A stretch of 64,000 bases of DNA, taken from Bradyrhizobium sp. SZCCT0231 (lineage in GTDB: Bacteria > Pseudomonadota > Alphaproteobacteria > Rhizobiales > Xanthobacteraceae). Under the pieces are notes generated by a model. The model was not told where the DNA came from and made no database searches. It saw only the letters and a list, made by a program, of their open reading frames with translations. Shown here piece after piece: positions 25,708 through 32,457 of the stretch. The position numbers and the translations under genes are program-made. Within the stretch, counting starts at the first letter, position 1. Each line of letters begins with the position of its first letter. The stretch covers positions 124,001 to 188,000 of the forward strand of contig NZ_JAFCKP010000011.1 in the NCBI RefSeq assembly GCF_018130245.1, in the 5' to 3' direction.

Positions 25708-26145
25708 TTTCTTCTCCAAAGCGCGCAAGCGCATCCCGCGCGACAATCACGCGGCTATCTTCAACTTCGTCCATGTCTTTGGAAAAGGAGCCCGCGGGCG
25801 CATTCAACAAGGCACAGCGGCTAATCGAACGAGTTCAATATATATGACTTTCACGTTTTTGCAAGGAGCGAGGCCAGTTTGTTTTCCGCGAGGCAGGTCT
25901 TGTGTTCCGATCGAGGCGCCTTGCGTGTGTCCGTCGACCTGCAGGCAGGACGTTATCGATTGACAGTGCAGCGCGACAATGGTCACGTTGACGCCACCAA
26001 GCTGCTCGCTTTGACAAGCAGATCGGCTCGTCCGAAGCCGCGACGAATGTCGCCGCTGCTATCCTCAACAATCGCAATGAAGCTCCTGCGCAATTGGCTG
26101 CCCTGCAGGACGTCTCGCATTCGCAGCCCGAGCCAGGAGGATCAT
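25708..26145. other. Divergent cspA-rpsU intergenic region
   Basis: This 438-bp gap contains the cspA leader and promoter (to 25864) and the leader of rpsU. The rpsU frame stays open upstream to 25879, but without an ATG that has a ribosome site or any resemblance to a known domain, so I treat it as non-coding. It is less GC-rich than the surrounding genes around 25830-25865. Confidence 0.5.
25837..25864 (-). promoter_or_regulatory. Sigma-70-like promoter for cspA
   Basis: Reading the minus strand, TTGCAA (25864-25859), a 16-bp spacer and TATATT (25842-25837) form a good housekeeping promoter. Transcription would start near 25830, about 120 nt before the cspA start codon. Confidence 0.55.
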
Positions 26146-26421
26146 TTGCACGTACTCGTCAGAGACAACAATGTTGAGCAGGCACTTCGCGTTCTCAAGA
26201 AGAAGATGCAGCGCGAGGGCGTCTTCCGGGAAATGAAGCAGCGCCGGTCCTACGAAAAGCCGTCCGAGAGAAAGACCCGCGAGAAATCCGAGGCCATTCG
26301 CCGCGCCCGCAAGCTCGCCCGGAAGCAGGCGATCAGGGAGGGATTGCTGCCCGCGCCACCGAAAAAGAAGCCTTTCGAGCGCAAGCCGCCTTTGCCGGAG
26401 ATCAAAGCAAGGTCGGAGTAG
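26146..26421 (+). CDS. rpsU: 30S ribosomal protein S21, paralog with TTG start
   Basis: A 91-residue S21: the N-terminus reads (M)[19 protein letters not shown], then a basic helix ([35 protein letters not shown]) and an extra Pro/Lys-rich tail ([20 protein letters not shown]). S21 normally begins exactly at this position, and the codon there is TTG preceded by a perfect AGGAGG (26135-26140) 5 bp away. Relative to canonical S21 it has Arg/Lys-rich changes, suggesting a stress or specialised paralog. It may cooperate with the divergent cspA in cold adaptation. Confidence 0.88.
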   Translation: MHVLVRDNNVEQALRVLKKKMQREGVFREMKQRRSYEKPSERKTREKSEAIRRARKLARKQAIREGLLPAPPKKKPFERKPPLPEIKARSE

Positions 26422-26523
26422 AAACGATCTGCTTCCGGATCTTGCGCCATGCTGCGTCACCCGTGACGCCGCAGAAAAGCCTGGCCAAACCGTCGCGAGC
26501 TGTCTTCCTTATGGGCTGAAATC

Positions 26524-26802
26524 CTATGGCCTGAAATCGATGCCTCGCAGCACGATGCCCGGCGGAGTGCCTTCGAATTCCGTGGCGCGATACTTGCCCG
26601 CAGCGCATGCTTCGATGCGATCCCGTAGACGGACGAATTGGGCTTCCCGCTGCTCGGGCCTGACTTGCGGGCCCTGCTCGAGAGCGTCCATCGCGGAGGT
26701 CGAGATCGCACAAGGAATCTCCTTGGCGCCGTCATGCATCGAGAACCGGACGATCATCCGGTCGTATTCGTGGCCAATAAAGCGGCCGCTGGTCAGGGTC
26801 AT
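26524..26802 (-). CDS. DUF1488 family protein
   Basis: A 92-residue protein with the DUF1488 pattern: MIVRFSMHDGAKEIPCAIS in the first third, then an acidic helix and RLRDRIEACAAGKY. The function of the family is unknown. ATG 26802 sits at the expected family N-terminus. It is convergent with rpsU. Confidence 0.7.
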   Translation of the reverse strand: MTLTSGRFIGHEYDRMIVRFSMHDGAKEIPCAISTSAMDALEQGPQVRPEQREAQFVRLRDRIEACAAGKYRATEFEGTPPGIVLRGIDFRP

Positions 26803-26931
26803 GGCTCACTCCGTTACGTGTTCGCTTCCCGGCGAGTTCGCGCCATCCAATCATTGACCGGGACCGCGCGCCCGCTTCCCGGCTCGTGCCGAGCATGCAC
26901 GTGTCGAGAATGCAGGCGGCCGTCGCTCGCC

Positions 26932-27228
26932 TCAGCCGTCCCCGGACAGCCGCGCGAAATCGTCGAACAGCGCCGACACAAGCGCGCGGTGGCGCGTGTC
27001 CTCTGCCGGAAGACTCGCAGCATAGAGGTTGAGCAGATGGCGCGCCTTCACCGCGGCCTCCGGCCAGGATGCAGCGGGCACCGTCATCATGCGGTGCTCG
27101 AGATCGGCCTCGCGCTCGCGCAGCTCCCTGACATGGGCCTCGACCTCGGCCAGCGCGCGGCGCAGATCGGTGGCCTTCTGCGCGGCCATGCCACGGTGCC
27201 TGTCGAGATCGACCGGCTGGTCAGTCAT
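26932..27228 (-). CDS. Helical hypothetical protein
   Basis: A 98-residue, mostly helical protein with an early coiled-coil-like stretch (LRRALAEVEAHVRELREREA) and a C-terminal helix (RHRALVSALFDDFARLSGDG). ATG 27228 is favoured because upstream codons in the same frame look non-coding. No family is recognised. Confidence 0.5.
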   Translation of the reverse strand: MTDQPVDLDRHRGMAAQKATDLRRALAEVEAHVRELREREADLEHRMMTVPAASWPEAAVKARHLLNLYAASLPAEDTRHRALVSALFDDFARLSGDG

Positions 27229-27552
27229 CGGCGATGCTCGCGTCTGCAGCTTGCGCATTCGCAAGAGACGGATTTTCGCCGCGAGCGGATGGTCATGCAC
27301 GCCTGCCTTTCGCAAGTGAAGCCCCAACCGGTGCCGGCTGCCGCGAGCATGCGCCCTTGGCACGGCAATAGCCAGCACTATCCTCTCCGTACCGGCAAAC
27401 GATAATGTCGCGGTGCGGCGGCAAGAGGCACTTAACGCTCGCTATTGGTTCGGCGCGAGCGTAGGCTCGTTGCCATCACCGCGCGTCTCGACGGCTTCGA
27501 TCGGTGACTGAGGGCACGTGTGCTCCCGCCGACGGCTGCGCAGGAGCGTTCG
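27229..27552. other. Intergenic gap, no gene seen
   Basis: 324 bp between divergent genes. Frames on both strands lack ribosome sites and recognisable features. The only signal is the AGGAG just before the small gene at 27553. Confidence 0.4.
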
Positions 27553-27651
27553 ATGTCGCGTGTTCGCATTTCGGAATGGATCGTGCCGCCGGTGATCGTT
27601 CCGCTGTTTCTTCTGCTTCTCGTATGCGGAGCCGCAGTCCTCAATGGCTAG
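27553..27651 (+). CDS. 32-residue single-pass membrane peptide
   Basis: The frame encodes a 32-residue peptide with a charged N-terminus (MSRVRISEW) and one hydrophobic helix (IVPPVIVPLFLLLLVCGAAV). CAGGAG lies 7 bp before the ATG. Its last codons overlap the start of the next gene (ATGGCTAG), which suggests translational coupling. Such proteins are usually missed by gene callers. The family is unknown. Confidence 0.55.
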   Translation: MSRVRISEWIVPPVIVPLFLLLLVCGAAVLNG

Positions 27652-27988
27652 GACAACACGCGTGCCGTATCTGGTCAGCGGGACCAACGAATACGGCAGC
27701 TCCAATCTCGGCCGCGGAACTGCGACGGTCGCACTACGCCTTGCGGAAAAACTGCTGCGCGAGGGCTACATGGACGTCAGGGTCTGCACCCCGCGCGGCC
27801 GGGTCCTGCAGCCGAATGAATTCGACGAACTCAAACCGGCAAAGGAGAGCGACATGGCAAAGGGCCAGCAACGCGGCAACCGCGAAGCCAAGAAGCCGAA
27901 GAAGGACAAGGCCAAGGTGATCGCCGCGGCCCCGTCCCGCAAGGAAGCAGCCTGGCAGCCGGACTTCGGACCTGCAAAGAAGAAGTAG
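27644..27988 (+). CDS. Small basic hypothetical protein with probable internal start
   Basis: The open frame encodes 114 residues. The first 70 (TRVPYLVSGTNEYGSSNLGR, then a helix VALRLAEKLLREGYMDV) look like a compact domain. The last 44, from ATG 27854 (MAKGQQRGNREAKKPKKDKA), look like a separate Lys-rich small protein and have their own strong AAAGGAGAG site. It may be a fused gene, or a gene with two initiation sites giving 114- and 44-residue products. It overlaps the upstream 32-residue gene by 8 bp. Confidence 0.55.
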   Translation: MARTTRVPYLVSGTNEYGSSNLGRGTATVALRLAEKLLREGYMDVRVCTPRGRVLQPNEFDELKPAKESDMAKGQQRGNREAKKPKKDKAKVIAAAPSRKEAAWQPDFGPAKKK

Positions 27989-28353
27989 CGAGCAGCCGAG
28001 ACCGAACAGACGGTGAGAGGGCCCAAGTCGACGTCGACGCGTGCATCGCTCCTGTCGCTCGGCATGAAGCGGCGATGGGCGCAGGCGAATGCGCCATGCA
28101 TGCGCGCGTTTTCACAAACGCACGATGGGCGGGCGACGAGTTGCGGAGATGTTGAGCGAGATCGCGTGACAGGCGTCAAAATCCGTTGAGATCTCTTGTG
28201 AAAACGTTCTGTGACAATGGATGCGGCGAGGGGTCACACGGCTACGGTTCCAGCGCGCAAGTCTGGACCGTCGTTTGCCGATGTCGGATAATGGCACGTG
28301 ATTTGGCGGTGGCGCCTTCGCTCTCCATTTTTTCACGTCCGAGATGCACTCCC
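27989..28353. other. Intergenic gap before the AraC regulator
   Basis: 365 bp with no supported gene. A stretch of lower GC near 28190-28225 could hold the promoter of the AraC-family gene, but I cannot assign -35 and -10 elements. Confidence 0.4.
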
Positions 28354-29286
28354 ATGACACAGGCGGGCGCCTTCGCGCAGAAGCTCGAACGATTTTTGCA
28401 TTTGAAGGATGCGCCGCCGACGCTGGTCACGCGTTCGCTGCGCAGCGCCGAGCTCGCCGTCACCGAAACCCGGGATGACCATCCCATCGCGCGCCTTTCC
28501 GAGTCGATGCCTGCGGAGGACGCCTATCTCGTCAGCCTCAAATTCCGCGATTTCGCCGATTGCGAGTGCTGGGAGCGCGGCCGATGCGTGGTCAAGAGCG
28601 ATATCCGCGCCGGCGCCACATATCTGTACGATCTGAAACGCGATCCGCGCTACGTGATCGACAAGCCCTTCCATTCCCTGTTCTTCCATCTGCCCCGTTC
28701 GGCGCTGGACGACATGGCGAGACAAAGCGGCGCGCCGCGGATCGGTGAGCTCGCCTATCAGCCCGGCGTCGGCCATGACGATGTGACGATCCGCCATCTC
28801 GGCGCATCGTTCCTGGCGGCGTTGCGGCAGCCTGAAGAGGCCAACCAGCTCTTCATCGACCACATGATGCTCGCGCTCACCGCACATGTCGCGACGACCT
28901 ACGGCGGATTGCGGCGCGCCGCCGAGCCGGCGCGCGGCGGCCTTGCCCCCTGGCAGGTCAAGCGGGCTTGCGAAAGGCTGGAGTCCGATCTCCGCGGCAA
29001 GCTTTCGCTGGAGAGGATCGCAGCCGAGTTCGATCTCTCCGTCAGTCATTTTTCGCGCGCATTTCGCGTCTCGACCGGCCTGCCGCCGCACCAATGGCTG
29101 CTGCGCCAGCGTGTGGACACGGCCAAGCAGTTGATGACGGTGCGCGACCTGTCGCTGGCGGAGATTGCGATATCGGCCGGGTTCGCCAATCAAAGCCACT
29201 TCACCCGGGTGTTCTCCTCGGTGGTCGGCATCAGCCCGGGAATGTGGCGCCGTGAGGCGCAGGGCGTGCTGGATAGCGAAACCTGA
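28354..29286 (+). CDS. AraC-family transcriptional regulator
   Basis: A 310-residue regulator. The N-terminal effector domain spans about 1-190. The C-terminal double HTH has the AraC hallmarks SLERIAAEFDLSVSHFSRAF for helix 1 and LAEIAISAGFANQSHFTRVF for helix 2, followed by a GISPGMWRRE end. ATG 28354 is used; in-frame upstream codons lack ribosome sites. It is convergent with the catalase-like gene (10 bp apart), so its target is uncertain. Confidence 0.88.
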   Translation: MTQAGAFAQKLERFLHLKDAPPTLVTRSLRSAELAVTETRDDHPIARLSESMPAEDAYLVSLKFRDFADCECWERGRCVVKSDIRAGATYLYDLKRDPRYVIDKPFHSLFFHLPRSALDDMARQSGAPRIGELAYQPGVGHDDVTIRHLGASFLAALRQPEEANQLFIDHMMLALTAHVATTYGGLRRAAEPARGGLAPWQVKRACERLESDLRGKLSLERIAAEFDLSVSHFSRAFRVSTGLPPHQWLLRQRVDTAKQLMTVRDLSLAEIAISAGFANQSHFTRVFSSVVGISPGMWRREAQGVLDSET

Positions 29287-29295
29287 GCTTTGCGC

Positions 29296-30324
29296 TCAGC
29301 GTCGCCCGGCCTGGGAGATGACGTAGGCGGCGCACCGTGCCGCGAACATCTCGTCCGGCGGATGGCCGATGCCTTCGGCAAGATTGGCTGGATTGAACGC
29401 GGCCGCGTCGCACGCCTCGCTTGATTCAGGGCCTGTTATCACGATCGTTCCGAGGCGCACCGCTTCGCGGCCATCCTCGTCGGGCCAACGGATGGTCACG
29501 TCCATGACGGGGTCGCCGGGACGGTCCAGCAGCGCCATCACGCTGAACCTGACATCGCGCGCCGCAATCCGGGATTCGAGATCGCGCAACAAGCCGGTGG
29601 ACTTGGCCGCGTCCTTGGCCGCGTCCTCGGCCGGCCTGCGTTCCTGGCCGACCGGCACGACCTTGAACTTGATGAACCGTGTCTCACTCCCGGCGTTCGT
29701 TGCGGGAAAGGCGTGCACGCCCCAATAGGTCGTGCGGGCAAGGCTTGCGGGCGGCGGATTTGCGGCAAGGTAGCTTGCCTGACGCAGCGTTTCGGGATTG
29801 GCGGCGGAGAATGCCGCGACTTGCGCCATGTCCGGCTTGCCGTCCGGTCCCGGCATGCGTGCCTGCAGGAAAGCCAGCATCTGGTCGGGCGTTCTGGCGA
29901 AATGAACCGGGGCGCTCTGGGTGAGAATCTCGGAGCGCTGATGGCCGCGGCCGAGCCGGAAGCTGAAGCCGCGCAGCGAGCACCCGTGCGTGTCGTCCGC
30001 GTTCGGGCTGTCGCAGTCCGCCGAGAAGCGCGCCAGCACCCGGGACGGCATGGTGAAGTTGCGGGACCTGGTGATCTCCTTGGCCCGATCCGAGGGGGCG
30101 TAGGTGCCGCGAACGCATCGGCCCCAGCAAAAGCTCGCCCGCGCCTTTGGCGGAAGGCCGGCAACCGCCCTCAGGGCCTCGACAAGGGACACCGGCGTGG
30201 CTGCGCCGCTCCGGAACTCTGGCAGGACGGAACCCTGGCTTCGAACGATGGGGGTCGTTTGTGGCGCGGCGCGGATCGAAGCGTCTTTCCCAAAGCGGAC
30301 ATGCCTTGTCCGATCCTGCGACAA
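29296..30324 (-). CDS. Catalase-fold heme protein lacking the distal histidine
   Basis: The protein, up to 342 residues, matches the catalase-related (SrpA-like) family: RVLARFSADCDSPNADDTHG, a GFSFRLGRGHQRSEILTQSA segment, a PVHFARTPDQML segment, FIKFKVVPVG and the end AAFNPANLAEGI. The heme-proximal Tyr of the ARCAAY motif is kept (Tyr334). The active-site HAKG-type motif reads ASFCWGRCVRGTY, with Phe65 where His should be. It may therefore lack catalase activity. The first plausible start is TTG 30324; GTG 30186 is another. It follows the tetR gene by 33 bp, so it is probably in the same transcript. Confidence 0.72.
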   Translation of the reverse strand: MSQDRTRHVRFGKDASIRAAPQTTPIVRSQGSVLPEFRSGAATPVSLVEALRAVAGLPPKARASFCWGRCVRGTYAPSDRAKEITRSRNFTMPSRVLARFSADCDSPNADDTHGCSLRGFSFRLGRGHQRSEILTQSAPVHFARTPDQMLAFLQARMPGPDGKPDMAQVAAFSAANPETLRQASYLAANPPPASLARTTYWGVHAFPATNAGSETRFIKFKVVPVGQERRPAEDAAKDAAKSTGLLRDLESRIAARDVRFSVMALLDRPGDPVMDVTIRWPDEDGREAVRLGTIVITGPESSEACDAAAFNPANLAEGIGHPPDEMFAARCAAYVISQAGRR

Positions 30325-30357
30325 ATCCCGCAGCTCGGCGGCTCAGGTCGCTCTTCG

Positions 30358-30969
30358 CTAGGCGGAGGCCAGCCCCGTCCTGCGCCTGAGATCCGTGATC
30401 GCGCGCAAAAAACTGTCGGCCGGCGTCGTCTCCGGATCGATCAGCCGGTGCAGGCGAAAGCCGTCCTCCAGCGCGAGCACGACGGAAGCTATCCAGGGCG
30501 GGTTCAGATTGACGTTGCGCCCGTTGCTCTTCGATGTCGCCTCGACGATGTCGGCGACCAGCTTGCGCCGCGCACGCAGGCGTTTGGCGAGCTCCGGGCG
30601 GCGCTTCTCGGCGCGCGCGACGAACAGGATCATCTCCATGTGGAGCAGGGGCGAGCGTCCCAGCGGATCCTGCCGGCTGCGATCCATCGCCTTCAGCGCC
30701 GCGATGAAATCGTCGAGATTGTCGTGCTGCGCGAGGATGTCCATGTTGCGCCGGATCGACTGCGCGACATGGTCCTCGATCATGGCGATGATCAATTCGT
30801 CCTTGCTCTTGAAGTTCGAATAGAATGCGCCGCGGGTGAAGCCCGCCGCCGCCGCGATCGCCTCGATGCTGGCGCCGCCGATGCCGTCCTCTTCGAACAC
30901 GCGCGCGGCCGCCTCGAACAGCTTGTCGCGCGTGTCGTCCCTGGTCGGTCTGGTTCTCACCCTTGACAT
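30358..30969 (-). CDS. TetR-family transcriptional regulator
   Basis: A 203-residue protein. The N-terminal HTH reads FEEDGIGGASIEAIAAAAGF, then TRGAFYSNFKSKDELI, characteristic of TetR. The C-terminal ligand domain is helical (about 70-200). It is divergent from the cytochrome P450 gene; the shared 125-bp region contains a perfect 12-bp inverted repeat, a likely operator for autoregulation and P450 control. The catalase-like gene lies directly downstream. Confidence 0.9.
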   Translation of the reverse strand: MSRVRTRPTRDDTRDKLFEAAARVFEEDGIGGASIEAIAAAAGFTRGAFYSNFKSKDELIIAMIEDHVAQSIRRNMDILAQHDNLDDFIAALKAMDRSRQDPLGRSPLLHMEMILFVARAEKRRPELAKRLRARRKLVADIVEATSKSNGRNVNLNPPWIASVVLALEDGFRLHRLIDPETTPADSFLRAITDLRRRTGLASA

Positions 30970-30991
30970 CGGCGCAGGTTAGGGCAAACTG

Positions 30992-31019
30992 CAACTCGAT
31001 ACAATAATGTATCGAGTTG
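30992..31019. promoter_or_regulatory. Probable TetR operator: perfect 12-bp inverted repeat
   Basis: CAACTCGATACA (30992-31003), spacer ATAA and TGTATCGAGTTG (31008-31019) form a perfect dyad in the divergent tetR-P450 region. It lies 23 bp from the tetR start and 76 bp from the P450 start. On the plus strand it includes TACAAT (31000-31005), a possible -10, so repressor binding would block transcription. Confidence 0.75.
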
Positions 31020-31094
31020 ATAATTTCAGGGATGGTTACGCCAGGCTTTGGGGCAGCCTTGCGTGTGTCATGCGGCAACCGATCCGAGGTCACC

Positions 31095-32327
31095 ATGAAT
31101 GAGCATGTGCACGGCGCCGGCGCTGATCCGCTGTTCAATCCGCTGTCGCCGGACTTCATCCGCGATCCCTATCCGCACTATGACCGGCTGCGCGCGATCT
31201 ATCCGATCCATGTGACGCCGTTCGGCCAGTTCGTCGCCAGCCGCCACGCCGATGTCAGCCTCGTGATGCGCGACAAGCGCTTCGGCAAGGATTTCGTCGA
31301 GCGCTCCAAGCGCCGCTACAGCGACAGGATCATGGACGAGCCCGTCTTTCGGAATTTGGGCCACACGATGCTGCAGGCCGACCCGCCGGATCACACCCGT
31401 TTGCGCGGCCTCGTGGTCAAGGCCTTTACTGCGCGGCGCGTGGAGGACATGCGGCCGCGAATCCAGGAGGTCGTCGATCAGGCCATCGATGCCGTGATCG
31501 AGCGCGGTCAGATGGACCTGATCGGGGATTTCGCGTTCCGTCTACCGGTCACGATCATCTGCGATATGCTTGGTATCCCGGAAGAGCACCGCGAGGGGTT
31601 CCACAAGGGCTCGAGCGATGGCGTGCGAATCTTGGATCCTGTCCCCATGACGCCGGACGAGATCAAGCAGGGCAACGCACGCAACCTGATGGCGCAGATG
31701 TATTTCCAGCAGTTGTTCGAACTGCGGCGCCGCAATCCGGGAGACGACCTCACGACCCAGCTCGTGCTGGCCGAGGAGGACGGCGACAAGCTCACCAACG
31801 AGGAATTGACCGCGAACATCATGTTGCTTTTCGTGGCCGGTCACGAGACCACCGTCAATCTGATCGGCAACGGCCTCCTGGCGCTCCACCGCAATCCGGA
31901 CCAGCTCGCGCTGCTCAAGGCGCGGCCGGAGTTGATGACGAACGCGATCGAGGAATTCCTGCGCTACGATTCCTCGGTGCAGATGACCGGGCGTGTCGCG
32001 CTGGAGGATATCGACGATCTCGGCGGCGTGAAAATTCCCAAGGGCGAGACCGTGCTGTGCCTGCTCGGCTCGGCCAACCGCGATCCCGCGGTCTACCCTG
32101 ACAGGCCCGACCGGCTGGACGTCACCCGTCAGAACGTCAAGCCGCTGTCGTTCGGCGGCGGCATCCATTTCTGCCTGGGTGCCCAGCTGGCGCGCATCGA
32201 GGCCGAGATCGCCATCGCCACGTTGCTGCGGCGGCTGCCGGATTTGCGCATCGACGACGTCGCAAACCCGGAATGGCGGCCGACCTTCGTGCTGCGCGGG
32301 CTGAAGCGGCTGCCGGCGAGCTGGTGA
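31095..32327 (+). CDS. Cytochrome P450 (bacterial class I type)
   Basis: A 410-residue soluble P450. The I-helix motif AGHETT has Thr252/Thr253, the K-helix ExxR lies in EEFLRYDSS, and the heme loop FGGGIHFCLGAQLARIE has the axial Cys360. The N-terminus DPYPHYDRLRAIYP is typical of bacterial P450s. It should hydroxylate a hydrophobic substrate with electrons from a ferredoxin system, but no ferredoxin or reductase gene is adjacent. ATG 31095 has GAGGT 6 bp upstream. Its control by the divergent TetR is inferred from the operator-like repeat. Confidence 0.93.
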   Translation: MNEHVHGAGADPLFNPLSPDFIRDPYPHYDRLRAIYPIHVTPFGQFVASRHADVSLVMRDKRFGKDFVERSKRRYSDRIMDEPVFRNLGHTMLQADPPDHTRLRGLVVKAFTARRVEDMRPRIQEVVDQAIDAVIERGQMDLIGDFAFRLPVTIICDMLGIPEEHREGFHKGSSDGVRILDPVPMTPDEIKQGNARNLMAQMYFQQLFELRRRNPGDDLTTQLVLAEEDGDKLTNEELTANIMLLFVAGHETTVNLIGNGLLALHRNPDQLALLKARPELMTNAIEEFLRYDSSVQMTGRVALEDIDDLGGVKIPKGETVLCLLGSANRDPAVYPDRPDRLDVTRQNVKPLSFGGGIHFCLGAQLARIEAEIAIATLLRRLPDLRIDDVANPEWRPTFVLRGLKRLPASW

Positions 32328-32379
32328 GGGGCGCGCGTTAACCTCCGCGCGCAACAGTCGCTGTGACTTCGCCACACTT

Positions 32380-32395
32380 CCCCTTATATAAGGGG
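32380..32395. promoter_or_regulatory. 16-bp perfect palindrome before the AsmA-like gene
   Basis: CCCCTTATATAAGGGG lies 62 bp upstream of the GTG start and 52 bp after the P450 stop. It could be a hairpin or an operator with a TATA core. I cannot tell which. Confidence 0.35.
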
Positions 32396-32457
32396 CTGTT
32401 CCGGCGCGCCTGAGGCCCTCAGGTTCGGCCCGGGCCGGTTTGGCCGAGGGGAGACCC

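Noticed and set aside
25879-26145. N-terminal extension of rpsU to a 180-residue protein
   Set aside because: The extension has no ATG with a ribosome site, no similarity to S21 and poor codon use. The TTG after AGGAGG fits the S21 N-terminus exactly.
27432-27705. Minus-strand frames opposite the 32-residue gene
   Set aside because: They lack ribosome sites and hydrophobic or domain features, and overlap two better supported plus-strand genes.
24431-28353. Genomic island or integrated element
   Set aside because: The region is rich in small genes, but I find no integrase, transposase, tRNA attachment site or direct repeats at its edges.
31017-31094. Upstream extension of the P450 start
   Set aside because: Starting at 31017 would put coding sequence over the right end of the operator dyad and adds a non-conserved leader; ATG 31095 has a ribosome site and the usual P450 N-terminus.
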